This document shows, piece after piece, positions 53,171 to 62,363 of a stretch of 64,000 bases of DNA (position 1 is the first letter of the stretch; the number at the start of each line of letters is the position of its first letter). The position numbers were made by a program, and so were the translations under genes. The stretch covers positions 62,001 to 126,000 of the forward strand of contig CAIYBN010000120.1 in NCBI GenBank assembly GCA_903924465.1, written 5' to 3'. Source of the DNA: an uncultured Myxococcales bacterium. Its GTDB lineage: Bacteria; Myxococcota_A; UBA9042. The notes under the pieces are model-generated. The model ran no database searches. It was not told the DNA's origin and saw nothing but the letters and a program-made list of their open reading frames with translations.

Positions 53171-54310
53171 ATGAATCGTCACTCGCTTGTCTCGGGCCTC
53201 CTGATTGCGAGCTGCGCCTTTGCTGCCACGGCTTGTGGCAAGAAAGACTCGGAAAAGAAAGCCGAACGGTCGCCGAACGGTGCGGCGGAAGGTGGCCAAG
53301 CTGCGCCGGCACCTGAGGCGGCTTCACCGACCGTGGCCGTCGAAGTCCCGCCGCCGCCTCCTGAGCTCGGCATGCCGTATGAGACCTTCTACGGCGCGCG
53401 CCTGCTGCAGACCTGCGCACTGAAATATCACGTGGCTGACAAGACCGCAGAACGGATGGCGATTGAGTGGACGCAAGGCAAGAAGCCGGAATTGCACTTG
53501 GATGCCGTCTTCGATCTGCAGAATCCAAAGGCCAAGCCAGCGGTGGAGCCCAAGGACGACGAAGCGATGGCACTGGCGCGAGACAAGTGGCAGGCCGCGG
53601 TCAAACTGGCCGATGCCCACACGCCGACGGCGGCCAAGCTCAAGGAGCAGACGGAAACCTGCCTCTACGCGCCGGAAATCGGCCTGATCGAGGGCAAGAC
53701 GATCGAGAACTACATCAACGTGTTTGTCGGCGTGACCTGCGCACAGAAGCAATTCACCGGTGCCGACGGCAAGGTGGACGACGTCGCGCACGCCCAGGCA
53801 GCAGCGAAAGTCTTTACGGACAACGCCATGACTGCCGGCGAGTTTTCGCGGTACGGCCTGATCTTCTCGCGTTTTCCGATCGTCATTCAGCAAGCCTATG
53901 CCGCGCGCGCCAAAAAGTGCCCTGGCGCCACACCGGCGCCGACCGTCGCAGCTCCACAGCAACCCTCGGCGGTCTACAACGGCAGCGCGCTCGGAGAACG
54001 CATCGGGTCGATTCGCCTGGAAGAACGCGACGGCAAGCTGACCGGCGCTGTGCAATGGCAGGGCGTCCCGCAGCCTGCCGCGGACGGTCGGCCACAGCCA
54101 CCGGCGATCTTGCCGCTCAATGGCAGCATCAAAGGCAAGACGTTCACGCTTGCCGGTGAGACACAGGGCGAATCGTTCAAAGCGACCGGCAAGACGGGGG
54201 ACACAACCCTGTCGGGCACGTGGTCCAATCAGCGGCCTGAAGGCAAGTCGAAGGGCACGTTCACGCTGAACCAACTCCTCACGGCGGCACCCGTCGCGGC
54301 ACCCAAGTAG
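53171..54310 (+). CDS. Lipoprotein of unknown function
   Basis: 379 residues from ATG 53171. Signal and lipobox SCAFAATACGKKD. A Lys/Glu then Pro/Ala-rich linker leads to a helical domain of about 180 residues with four Cys (LLQTCALKYHVA, TETCLYAPEIGL, VGVTCAQKQ, RAKKCPG), then a beta-rich end of about 100 residues (GSIRLEERDGKLTGAVQWQG, LNGSIKGKTFTLAGE). The last part looks like a lipocalin-like or META-type beta meander. Divergent from the DUF4159 gene across 203 bases where no strong promoter is visible. Not recognised. Confidence 0.75.
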   Translation: MNRHSLVSGLLIASCAFAATACGKKDSEKKAERSPNGAAEGGQAAPAPEAASPTVAVEVPPPPPELGMPYETFYGARLLQTCALKYHVADKTAERMAIEWTQGKKPELHLDAVFDLQNPKAKPAVEPKDDEAMALARDKWQAAVKLADAHTPTAAKLKEQTETCLYAPEIGLIEGKTIENYINVFVGVTCAQKQFTGADGKVDDVAHAQAAAKVFTDNAMTAGEFSRYGLIFSRFPIVIQQAYAARAKKCPGATPAPTVAAPQQPSAVYNGSALGERIGSIRLEERDGKLTGAVQWQGVPQPAADGRPQPPAILPLNGSIKGKTFTLAGETQGESFKATGKTGDTTLSGTWSNQRPEGKSKGTFTLNQLLTAAPVAAPK

Positions 54311-54350
54311 TTCAGCGCAATGGCGTTCACTTGACGCCGTGGAGGACCTC

Positions 54351-55202
54351 ATGCCGCAAGCTCCCACCCTGACTGGCACGCTGACCACCGCGGATGGCCT
54401 GCAGCTGCAGACGCGCGCTTGGCTGCCCGATGCGCCCAAAGGCACCGTCCTGGTGCATCACGGCTTTGCCGAGCATGGCGGCCGGTATGGCCATCTGGTC
54501 GACGCGCTGCTGCCCGCCGGGTTCGCGGTCGAGACGTTCGACGCCCGCGGCCACGGTCGTTCGGGTGGCACGCGGGTCTTCGTCGAGCGCTTCGACAGCT
54601 ACCTGGAAGACCTGGCGCTGGCGATCGACGACGCACACCGCAAACTGCCCGCGCCGCTGTTTCTGCTCGGCCATTCGATGGGCGGTCTGATCGTCGCGAA
54701 ATACGTGCAGCAACATGGGCTCGGCGTGCTCAAGGGCGTCATCCTGTCCAATCCGGGTCTGGTCAACAAGGTCAAGATCCCGGGGTGGAAAGCGGGGCTG
54801 GCGACGGCGGCTTCCAGGTTCGCGCCCAAGCTGCGCGTGCCTTCCGGTTTGCCGCCCGAAGACATCAGCCGGGATCCGGCGGAAGTGCGGGCTTATGATG
54901 CGGATCCGCTCAACGTCAAAGTCGCGACGGCGCGTTGGTACACCGAGTTTCTCGGCGCGCAGGCGCAGACGCTCGCGCGGCCAGAAGCGCTGCGTGACGT
55001 GCCGTTGTTGGCGGTGATCGGCGATGGCGATCGCATCATCGATTCCCAGCAAACGCTGGATTTTCTCCGCCGCGTCGAAGGCCGCGGCTTGACGGTCAAA
55101 ACCTATGCGGGTTTTTACCACGAACTGATCAACGAACCAGAAGCGGACCGCGCACGTGTGCTGACGGACATCGTCACGTGGCTCGAGGCCCAAGGCCGCT
55201 GA
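54351..55202 (+). CDS. Alpha/beta hydrolase, monoacylglycerol-lipase-like
   Basis: 283 residues from ATG 54351, with GGAGG six bases before it (the GTG at 54339 is inside that site). VLVHHGFAEHGGRYGHLVDA and FDARGHGRSGGTR are the oxyanion and cap-start motifs of the monoglyceride lipase / PldB branch; nucleophile LLGHSMGG; Asp in VIGDGDRIID; His in GFYHELINEP. It should hydrolyse monoacylglycerols or lysophospholipids. 39 bases after the lipoprotein gene, same strand. Confidence 0.88.
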   Translation: MPQAPTLTGTLTTADGLQLQTRAWLPDAPKGTVLVHHGFAEHGGRYGHLVDALLPAGFAVETFDARGHGRSGGTRVFVERFDSYLEDLALAIDDAHRKLPAPLFLLGHSMGGLIVAKYVQQHGLGVLKGVILSNPGLVNKVKIPGWKAGLATAASRFAPKLRVPSGLPPEDISRDPAEVRAYDADPLNVKVATARWYTEFLGAQAQTLARPEALRDVPLLAVIGDGDRIIDSQQTLDFLRRVEGRGLTVKTYAGFYHELINEPEADRARVLTDIVTWLEAQGR

Positions 55203-55254
55203 CAGAATGACTCTCACAGGCACCCACACGGCCTGAAGTTGGGATTGCAAGCGT

Positions 55255-56880
55255 ATGCAAACCGAGATCGGTCGCTATCGGCTGGTCCGCCATTTGGCAA
55301 CGGGCGGAATGGGCGAAGTCTATCTGGCGGAAGCGCCGGGTGCGGCTGGTTTTGCCAAACGCGTGGTCGTGAAGACGCTGCGGCAGGATTTGGCGTCGGA
55401 TCAGGAACTGATTCGCCAGTTCATCGCCGAAGGGCAACTGCTGGAAGCCCTGGATCACCCGAACATCGCAGCGATTCTCGATCTCGGCCAGGACGGCGAG
55501 GGCTACTTTCTGGCGATGGAGTTTGTCGAAGGCTTTGACCTGCGTGCTGTCCAGCGCGCCCTGCCGATGGCAGAAAACGGTCAGGTACTGAGCGAAATCG
55601 CGGTGTTGGAGATCATTCGCGCAGTCGCACAGGCGCTCGATCACGCGCGGACGCGGCGGGGGCCGGACGGCAAGCCGCTGGGCATCGTGCACCACGACGT
55701 GACGCCGTCGAATGTGATGGTGCGCCGCGATGGCCACGTCAAGCTGGTGGATTTTGGCGTCGCGCGCACCGCGATGGTGGCCCGGTTGTCGGCAGGCGCC
55801 TTGCGCGGCAAGTTGCCGTATCTCAGCCCGGAGCACGCGCGCCAGGAGCGAGCAGATGGACGAAGCGATCTGTTCTCACTGGGTTTGTGTGCGGTGGAAT
55901 GGCTGTCCGGCCAGCGCGCGCTCGATGTTGGCGAGCCAGAATCGCTGGATGAGGCGTATGCGCTGCTGCCCACCAAGCTCGCGGCGCTGTCGGACCGTTT
56001 GACGCCGGCGACCTGGCAGTTGCTCCACGACCTGACGCAATTTGATCGCAAGCAGCGCCCGGCAACAGCAGCAGAGGTGGCCGATCGCGCCAACCGCATC
56101 CTGGCTGACGCGGGAGAACTGTCGGCTGCGCGGCGCCTGGCCGCGGAATTGGCGCCGGCATTTGACGTTCTGGCCGCGCGGGCAGGGAGCTTTGACCAGA
56201 CGCTGGCGCAAACCATTGGGTTGCTGGGGCAAGCGCCCTTTGAATTTACCGGCACGCTGAGCCTTCCGGGTATCGAGAGCGTGCAGCAATCCCAGGCCAG
56301 CGTGCGGGCAGCCGTCGAGGCGGGCACCTTGGCTGCCGAGCCGCAACGCTCGTCGCATTGGGCGTTGCTCGTCGGATCGCTGGTGCTGGCGGTTGCGCTG
56401 TGGCTGTGGCAATCCCGACACGAGGATGATCTGGCGTTTGGGTCCACGCGAGAAAAGCCGGTCGCCATGCAGGTGGCCGCTGAACCGCCGCCGAGCGCGC
56501 CTGCACCGGTCGCCGTGCCCACTGCCGCCACACCGACGATCGTGGCCGTGGCACCAAGCGCCCCGCCGACTCCCGAAGCCGTCGCCGTTGAGCCCGTCGC
56601 CGCGGAAAAACACGGCAAAGGTGCGTCCGCCGAGGCCAAGACGTCGGCGCAATGGGGAGTTGTCGAGTTTCGCGTCCTGCCGGCGTCGACCGTGATCACG
56701 GTGGACGGCAAGAGGCGCAAAGCCACTTCCGGCAGCGACCATTATGTTTTGCAGCTCAAGCCAGGAAAACACACGATTGTGGCGCGGGATCCAGACGGTG
56801 GCGAAGCCGCGCAGTCCGCCTCGGTTGAACTGGCTCCCGGCGAGTTTCAGAAGCTCAAGGGCTTTAGTTTCCTGCCATGA
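55255..56880 (+). CDS. Transmembrane Ser/Thr protein kinase (PknB-like)
   Basis: 541 residues. Kinase domain residues about 7-280: YRLVRHLATGGMGEVYLAE (Gly loop), VVVKTL (Lys), MEFVEGFDL, catalytic loop HHDVTPSNVMV with His for the usual Arg of HRD, DFGVA and LSPEHA. A membrane helix follows near 368-385 (HWALLVGSLVLAVALWLW). The outside part is a Pro/Ala stalk and a PEGA-like beta domain (GVVEFRVLPASTVITVDGKR, LKPGKHTIVARDPDG). It should phosphorylate cytoplasmic proteins in response to an envelope signal. The FHA/sigma-54 activator 39 bases downstream is the natural target. Confidence 0.9.
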   Translation: MQTEIGRYRLVRHLATGGMGEVYLAEAPGAAGFAKRVVVKTLRQDLASDQELIRQFIAEGQLLEALDHPNIAAILDLGQDGEGYFLAMEFVEGFDLRAVQRALPMAENGQVLSEIAVLEIIRAVAQALDHARTRRGPDGKPLGIVHHDVTPSNVMVRRDGHVKLVDFGVARTAMVARLSAGALRGKLPYLSPEHARQERADGRSDLFSLGLCAVEWLSGQRALDVGEPESLDEAYALLPTKLAALSDRLTPATWQLLHDLTQFDRKQRPATAAEVADRANRILADAGELSAARRLAAELAPAFDVLAARAGSFDQTLAQTIGLLGQAPFEFTGTLSLPGIESVQQSQASVRAAVEAGTLAAEPQRSSHWALLVGSLVLAVALWLWQSRHEDDLAFGSTREKPVAMQVAAEPPPSAPAPVAVPTAATPTIVAVAPSAPPTPEAVAVEPVAAEKHGKGASAEAKTSAQWGVVEFRVLPASTVITVDGKRRKATSGSDHYVLQLKPGKHTIVARDPDGGEAAQSASVELAPGEFQKLKGFSFLP

Positions 56881-56919
56881 GTTGTCGAGCGGCCACCCGA
56901 GGCGTTACCCTCGCTGGTC

Positions 56920-58266
56920 ATGCAACCGACCCGCACACTGACCGCCGCCACTTTTGCTGAACGCTACACGCTGCCCAAGTACCGCCTCCGCGTGCTGTCG
57001 GGGCCAAACGCCGGGCTGGAAAAGGTCTTCGATCGCCGTCTCGTCTACGTCGGCTCCGCGCCCGACAACGATCTGGTCCTGGACGATCCGTCCATTTCGC
57101 GCAATCACCTGAAGATCGACGGGGAACGCACGGGCTACCGGGTGCGCGATCTGGAATCGAAGAACGGCACGTGGTTCGCCGGTGCGCGTTTGCTGGAAGC
57201 CGTGCTGGGACCGAGCGCGGTGCTGCGCCTCGGGCAGTCGGAGCTGCAGTTTGAACAATTGGCGGAGCTGCACGAGGTCGCGCTGTCGCGTGAGCCGCAG
57301 TTTGGCAATTTGCTGGGCCAGTCACCGGAGATGCGTGAAATCTTCGCGCTTCTCGCCCGCGCCGCGCCGACCGACAGCACGATACTGGTCGAAGGTGAGT
57401 CCGGCACGGGCAAGGAACTCGTCGCGGAGGCGATCCACCAGCACTCGCGGCGCGCCAACGGCCCGTTTGTCATCTTTGACTGCTCGGCAGTGCAGCGCGA
57501 TCTGGTCGAGTCGGAGCTGTTCGGCCACGTCAAAGGCTCGTTCACCGGCGCGATCCAGAACCGCAAAGGCGCGCTGGCCGAGGCGCACGGCGGCACGCTT
57601 TTTCTGGACGAAATCGGCGAGCTGGACCTGGACTTACAGCCCAAGCTGCTGCGGGCGCTGGAAAAACGCGAGATCAAGCCGGTCGGTTCCAACGACCGGC
57701 AAACGGTGGACGTGCGCATCATCGCCGCGACGAACCGCGATCTGGCGCAGATGGTCAAGGAAGGCTCGTTCCGCGAGGATTTGTACTACCGGCTGGCGGT
57801 CATTCAGGTCCCACTGCCGCCGCTGCGCCGTCGCAAATCGGATATTCCGCTGTTGGTGAGCCATTTTCTCGCCGACACCCAAGCGCGCAATCCGCGGCCA
57901 GGCTCGCTGACGATTTCCTTTGAGACGATGCAGCAGTTGCAGGCATATCCGTGGCCGGGCAACGTCCGCGAGCTGAAGAACCAGATCGAGCGCGCCGCAG
58001 TGCTGTCCGACGGCAAGGAGCTGCAAGTCCTGCTGGATCCGCAACACGACGCCGGTCAGATCGCGCTGGAACGGCCTGACGCCGCCTACGAATTGCCGTT
58101 CAAGGACGCCAAGGCGCGGCTGATCGACGCGTTTGAGCGCGAGTACTGGCAGCGCGCCCTGGATCGCCACCAGTGGAACGTCTCGGCGGCCGCTCGCGCG
58201 ACCGGTTTGCATCGCAAGTCGCTGGAATATCTGATTAAGAAGCTGGATCTCGTGCGTCCGGCGTAA
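56920..58266 (+). CDS. FHA-domain sigma-54-dependent transcription activator
   Basis: 448 residues. FHA domain residues about 20-110 (RLVYVGSAPDNDLVLDD, SISRNHLKI, ESKNGTW). AAA+ domain about 125-365: Walker A EGESGTGKEL, sigma-54 contact loop as GSFTGA, Walker B GGTLFLDEIGE, VRIIAATNRDL, FREDLYYRLAVIQVPLPPLR and YPWPGNVRELKN. A Fis-type helix-turn-helix ends it (WNVSAAARATGLHRKSLEYL). Phosphopeptide binding by the FHA domain replaces the receiver domain of two-component activators, so activity is tied to a Ser/Thr kinase, most simply the one encoded just upstream. Confidence 0.95.
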   Translation: MQPTRTLTAATFAERYTLPKYRLRVLSGPNAGLEKVFDRRLVYVGSAPDNDLVLDDPSISRNHLKIDGERTGYRVRDLESKNGTWFAGARLLEAVLGPSAVLRLGQSELQFEQLAELHEVALSREPQFGNLLGQSPEMREIFALLARAAPTDSTILVEGESGTGKELVAEAIHQHSRRANGPFVIFDCSAVQRDLVESELFGHVKGSFTGAIQNRKGALAEAHGGTLFLDEIGELDLDLQPKLLRALEKREIKPVGSNDRQTVDVRIIAATNRDLAQMVKEGSFREDLYYRLAVIQVPLPPLRRRKSDIPLLVSHFLADTQARNPRPGSLTISFETMQQLQAYPWPGNVRELKNQIERAAVLSDGKELQVLLDPQHDAGQIALERPDAAYELPFKDAKARLIDAFEREYWQRALDRHQWNVSAAARATGLHRKSLEYLIKKLDLVRPA

Positions 58267-58502
58267 ATTCTGCCGCCGCGTTTTCGCCCGCAAGTGCCCG
58301 CAGTTCTTGATCATGACCGCGCTGATCACCGCCTCACGCGGCTTTTGGCGGCGCTGTGTTTCTCACAACTCTTCATATTCTCCCGTTCTTCCGGGCAGAT
58401 AGCATTCGGTCAACTGCTTCCACAGACTGCGCGCGATCTCGGGCGCTTGCGCATGGGGTCGCGCGACAACTGCCGCCGGGAGCGGTCAAAAGCGCGAAAA
58501 AA

Positions 58503-58530
58503 TTGCAGGATCGGCGGCCTGTCGTACATT
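58503..58530 (+). promoter_or_regulatory. Candidate promoter before the sigma-4-like gene
   Basis: TTGCAG at 58503-58508 and TACATT at 58525-58530, spacer 16, in the 300-base gap after the activator gene; the GTG start is 37 bases on. Both boxes are 4 of 6. I saw no GG-N10-GC sigma-54 site of good quality in the gap, nor any other feature. Confidence 0.3.
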
Positions 58531-58566
58531 GATTGGGCTGGGGTGAACCCAGTCGTGGAGTGCATT

Positions 58567-58824
58567 GTGAGCAAGACAACGACCCAGACCAAGACCCGCA
58601 TTGAAGTGGACGTGGCACTACGCCAGGCCAACTTGACCAGCGAGGAAGAGAAAGTGCTGCGGATGCATTATGGCATCGGCATGGCCCAGAACGGGCAAAT
58701 CGAAGCCCACGCGGCGGTGAACGCGGACGTTCAGGCGCAGATCGCGGCGATCGAGCAGAAAGCGATTGGTCATGTGCGTCGTCAGCAGGCTGTGATCGAC
58801 CGTCTGCGGCGCATTGACGGCTAA
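58567..58824 (+). CDS. Free-standing sigma-70 region-4-like protein
   Basis: 85 residues from GTG 58567 (GTG 58555 would add four). From residue about 23 to the end it lines up without gaps with region 4 of RpoD: LTSEEEKVLRMHYGIGM against LTAREAKVLRMRFGIDM, then VQAQIAAIEQKAIGHVR against TRERIRQIEAKALRKLR. The hydrophobic core is kept, but the residues that touch the -35 element in E. coli sigma-70 (Arg584, Glu585, Arg588, Gln589) are Gln, Ala, Ala, Ala. No region 2 or 3 is present. It might bind the beta-flap or a regulator of sigma without reading DNA. Next to a kinase and an activator. Confidence 0.65.
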   Translation: MSKTTTQTKTRIEVDVALRQANLTSEEEKVLRMHYGIGMAQNGQIEAHAAVNADVQAQIAAIEQKAIGHVRRQQAVIDRLRRIDG

Positions 58825-59044
58825 TTTTCGCGACGGCCTCGTTCGCGGACACGGAGGGCCCGGTGGCCGTAGGTTTCGACGCTGCAGTGTTCCCGGACGT
58901 GTTCGCGCTTGACGCGAGGGCCAAAACCCGCCAAACTCATGCCCCCGCTTCGCGCCGAACGGCTGCAAGTGCTGGATTTCTGGGCTCGCTTTTGATCCCG
59001 TTTGTAGACCTCGCGAGTCCTGCGCTCGACTTCTGGAGTTTCTC

Positions 59045-59206
59045 ATGGCATCGCCTACCCGCTCTACCGATCGCATCCGCAAAGCCAAACGCGTCAAGTC
59101 CGGCCAGGAGCGCAAGCGCATCATCGCTCGCGACCAGCGCATTGCCTCCGAAAAGCAGCTGGAAATCGCGCTGGGCGAAAAGTTCTCGCTGCCGACCATT
59201 CGCTGA
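59045..59206 (+). CDS. Small basic protein, 53 residues
   Basis: ATG 59045 with GGAG six bases upstream; stop TGA 59204-59206. Highly charged: TDRIRKAKRVKSGQERKRII, ARDQRIASEKQLEIALGEKF, ending LPTIR. Third codon positions are almost all G or C, as in neighbouring genes, whereas the overlapping frames give Ser/Ala-rich nonsense, so this is the coding frame here. A helical RNA- or ribosome-binding peptide would fit, but no family is recognised. It lies between the sigma-4-like gene and the lytic transglycosylase. Confidence 0.65.
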   Translation: MASPTRSTDRIRKAKRVKSGQERKRIIARDQRIASEKQLEIALGEKFSLPTIR

Positions 59207-62138
59207 TTCCACGTCGCCGCCCGCTTCAGGCGACGACGGTTCTCGACCTGGTGCTTCCCGCGTCTTTCGCGGCCGCCGCACTTGGCTCGCTTTTCTTACC
59301 CTTTGCTTGTTGCTGACGCTCGCGGCCATCGCCGTCCTGCACCGCGCGCCCTTTGATCCACCGCCGTCCTCGCCGTGGCGGGCGATCGAGCGTATCGGCC
59401 TGCTGTTTGGCGTCGTGCCAGATCTGCCACCGGAGTGGGCGGTCGACCTCGACAAGATCGTCAAACCTGACGCTGCGGCCAAGACCGCGGTCGCGGTACC
59501 GCTCGGTGAATTGGACAACCCGTTTCACGATGCCGCGGCGCGCAACGCTTGGCAAGCTTGGCACGAAGGGCGTTTTCAGGACGCGCTGGATCCGGCGAGC
59601 AAAGCTTGGACTGCGCTCGGCAAACAGGATCCGGACCACGAACGGCCGCTGCTGGCGTTTTTGTACGTGCAAACCAGGCTGTATGCCAAGGACAGCGCCG
59701 GCGCGTTGGCGGCGGCCAAGATGGCCACGACGCATCCGGTGCTCGGTGGTGAAGCACTGACATTCCTGGCTGAACGCGCCGATGAGCAAGGCTTGTCGAT
59801 GGTGGTGCTTGCGCTGCTCAAAGGTAGAACCGAACCACAGAATCTGCTTTTGAAAGCAAAATCGTTGCGCCGCAACGGGCAACTGGACAGTGCGGCAGAA
59901 GCGCTGGCGCAGGTGCACGCGGCGACCGGCACGGCGCTGTGGCGCAAGCAACAGTTGGAAGCGATGCGTCTGGCGAATGCGCGCGGCAAGGTCGACGAAG
60001 CGGTGCAACTGGCGCAGCAACTGATCGATCAGGCCGGCAAAAGCACGCAGACCGAGGAAGCCATTGATTTCCTGATTGGCGGGACCGACGCCGTTTGGCA
60101 GGCACGGCTGAAGAAGCGGCCGCAGGATGCCGCTGCGGTCCTGGATGCGCTGATCTGGACCGCGCAACGCCGTCGGTATGGCCGGGCGACGCCTGCGCTG
60201 GAGAGCCTCGGCAAGGATCCTGCGATGTCGCTGCCGGTGCGCTGCCACGCGCGCTCGTGGGCTGCGCATGCGCACGATCGCAAAGGTGAGCTGGATGCGT
60301 CGATCGCGCTCCTGGAAGCCGTGGCCGACGAATGCGCGACGCCGGAAGTCCGGCAGTTGGCGGCCGACGAGGATCCCCTCAGTCCCGGCGATCCGCAGTG
60401 GCGCATCGGCCGCGCGCGGCTGTTGCAGGGCAAGCTCGACGGCACGGCGGACCTGAAGCACGCGCTGGAGCTGGGCCTGTCCGGGCTCGACGGCGAGGAC
60501 GCCAAAACGCTGCTGTATTTGGCCACGCTGCCGGACGCCGCGACAAAACTGAAGACGCACGGAGCGACGTCTGCCAACGATTATGCCGAGCGCGATATCG
60601 TCGATGTGATGGCTTGGCGCTTTGCCATGGACGCGATGATTGCCGGCAAGTGGTCGGATGCGCTGAAGATTCTCGACCGGCTGGTGGAAGTGCGCGATTC
60701 CGAGCCGACCGCGACCGCCTTTGCACCGCGGGCCAGTGACGCGCCGCCGCCGCGATACGACGATCGCGACTGGGCGCGCGGGCGGGCCGACTATTTCGCC
60801 GGTCGTGCGTTGCAAGTGCTGGGCAAGGACGACGCGGCGATGGCCCGCTGGCAGCGCGTGGTCCTGCGCCACCCGTTGAGTTACTACGCGACGCTTTCCC
60901 TGTCGCAGTTGCAGGCGTCAGGCGCCCGCATGCCGGAACTGCCGAACGAAACGCTGACCGCTGGCCCGCAGTTGACCGCGAAGCTGTTGTCGGAGCCGAA
61001 CGTGCAGCGCGCGCGGTTGCTGGGCCAACTCGGCTGGCACGACGAAGCGGGCGACCTGCTGGATGCGGTGGGTCTGGGACGCGACGTCGCGTCTTCGGAC
61101 AAGTGGGCAGCTGGCGATCCAGGTGGCGCATGGGCACGCGCGGCGCTGGACGACGAGGCGGAGCGCTGGACGTCCTCGCACGCGACGGGGCGCGACGCAC
61201 TGCGCCGGTTCGCGACGCATTATCCGCATGAAAACAATAAGCTGGCCTGGCAGATTGCCTACCCGCGGGCCTTCAAATCGCTGGTTGAGAATGCGGCCGA
61301 CGAATTCGGTCTGCATCCGTCCATCGTCTGGGCCATTGGCCGCAGCGAAAGCGGTTTCAATCCGCGCGTCGAATCGCACGCCGCGGCGATCGGTCTGCTG
61401 CAGCTGATTCTGCCGACCGCGCAAGCGATGGCCAAGCCGTTGGGCCTGACCGCCGACGCGACGACCTTGCGGCAGCCGTCGGTCAATGTTCGTCTGGGCG
61501 CGCGCTACCTCAAGTCGCTGTTCAGCCGCTTTGAACGCGAGCCGCAGATGGCCGCTGGCTATAACGCCGGAGGCGGCGCGGTCGGTCGCTGGCGCAAGAC
61601 CCGCGGCGATTGGCCGATGGACCTTTTCGTCGAGTCCATTCCATTCCGCGAAACCCGCGATTACGCCAAGCGCGTGTCGTCGTCCATCGCGGTCTATCGC
61701 AACCTGTACGATGGGGAGACGCTGCACGCGTTTGCGCTGACGCAGAAGTCCGTGCCGACCCAGGACGAGCCGCCGACCGAGCCGTCGTCGACCGCAGCGA
61801 CGCAGGCGGCGCGTCAGCCGGCGGTAGCGGTCATCGAGCACAAGGCGGAGACGCTCGAAGTGGTCACGGCTGCTCCGGTTCGCCCAGTCGTCGTGGCGCC
61901 GGCATCCAAGCCGCTGGTGGTCAAGTCGGCGCGGCCGGAGAAGGCGCGGGCGCCGCACGCGGTGGCCCACGGCCACGAGAAGGCCCATCCCATCGCGCGC
62001 GGCCATGGTCGGCAGGTAGCGGCGAAGGCGCACAAGCCGGTGGCGCACAAAGCGCCGCGTGAGCGCATGTTGGTGTCGGCCGTCCTTCAGCCGCCCCGAT
62101 CGTCCAGCCACGCGACCAAGCACCGCAAGCATCGCTGA
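59142..62138 (+). CDS. Soluble lytic transglycosylase (Slt70-like) with N-terminal anchor
   Basis: Up to 998 residues. A membrane anchor or signal (WLAFLTLCLLLTLAAIAVL) comes first, then about 600 residues of helical superhelix, then the catalytic SLT domain: HPSIVWAIGRSESGFNPRV with catalytic Glu in SES, AIGLLQLILPTAQAMA, VNVRLGARYLKSLF and AAGYNAGGGAVGRWR. A His/Ala/Lys-rich tail ends the chain. It cuts peptidoglycan with 1,6-anhydro products. The start is unresolved: no ATG/GTG/TTG lies between 59207 and the membrane helix, and the nearest upstream candidate is TTG 59142 inside the small basic gene. Confidence 0.85.
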   Translation: MPPKSSWKSRWAKSSRCRPFADSTSPPASGDDGSRPGASRVFRGRRTWLAFLTLCLLLTLAAIAVLHRAPFDPPPSSPWRAIERIGLLFGVVPDLPPEWAVDLDKIVKPDAAAKTAVAVPLGELDNPFHDAAARNAWQAWHEGRFQDALDPASKAWTALGKQDPDHERPLLAFLYVQTRLYAKDSAGALAAAKMATTHPVLGGEALTFLAERADEQGLSMVVLALLKGRTEPQNLLLKAKSLRRNGQLDSAAEALAQVHAATGTALWRKQQLEAMRLANARGKVDEAVQLAQQLIDQAGKSTQTEEAIDFLIGGTDAVWQARLKKRPQDAAAVLDALIWTAQRRRYGRATPALESLGKDPAMSLPVRCHARSWAAHAHDRKGELDASIALLEAVADECATPEVRQLAADEDPLSPGDPQWRIGRARLLQGKLDGTADLKHALELGLSGLDGEDAKTLLYLATLPDAATKLKTHGATSANDYAERDIVDVMAWRFAMDAMIAGKWSDALKILDRLVEVRDSEPTATAFAPRASDAPPPRYDDRDWARGRADYFAGRALQVLGKDDAAMARWQRVVLRHPLSYYATLSLSQLQASGARMPELPNETLTAGPQLTAKLLSEPNVQRARLLGQLGWHDEAGDLLDAVGLGRDVASSDKWAAGDPGGAWARAALDDEAERWTSSHATGRDALRRFATHYPHENNKLAWQIAYPRAFKSLVENAADEFGLHPSIVWAIGRSESGFNPRVESHAAAIGLLQLILPTAQAMAKPLGLTADATTLRQPSVNVRLGARYLKSLFSRFEREPQMAAGYNAGGGAVGRWRKTRGDWPMDLFVESIPFRETRDYAKRVSSSIAVYRNLYDGETLHAFALTQKSVPTQDEPPTEPSSTAATQAARQPAVAVIEHKAETLEVVTAAPVRPVVVAPASKPLVVKSARPEKARAPHAVAHGHEKAHPIARGHGRQVAAKAHKPVAHKAPRERMLVSAVLQPPRSSSHATKHRKHR

Positions 62139-62363
62139 TTCTGAATTCACCACGCCACGTGCGGCGGCGGTTTGAGGCGGTCAGCAGAAACAAGTGTCTG
62201 CTCGCGCCTCTGCTGCTGGCTGGGCTGCGAGTTCGCGGCCTTACAGGCCGTCTCACCGCGGCATCAAGGCCGGGCGAATATTTCTGCTGATCGCCTGAAT
62301 CGACTGCTCCTGCGGTGCGTCCATGGTAGAAGACGGGAACACGCCCGGTCCGCGCGGTGTTGC

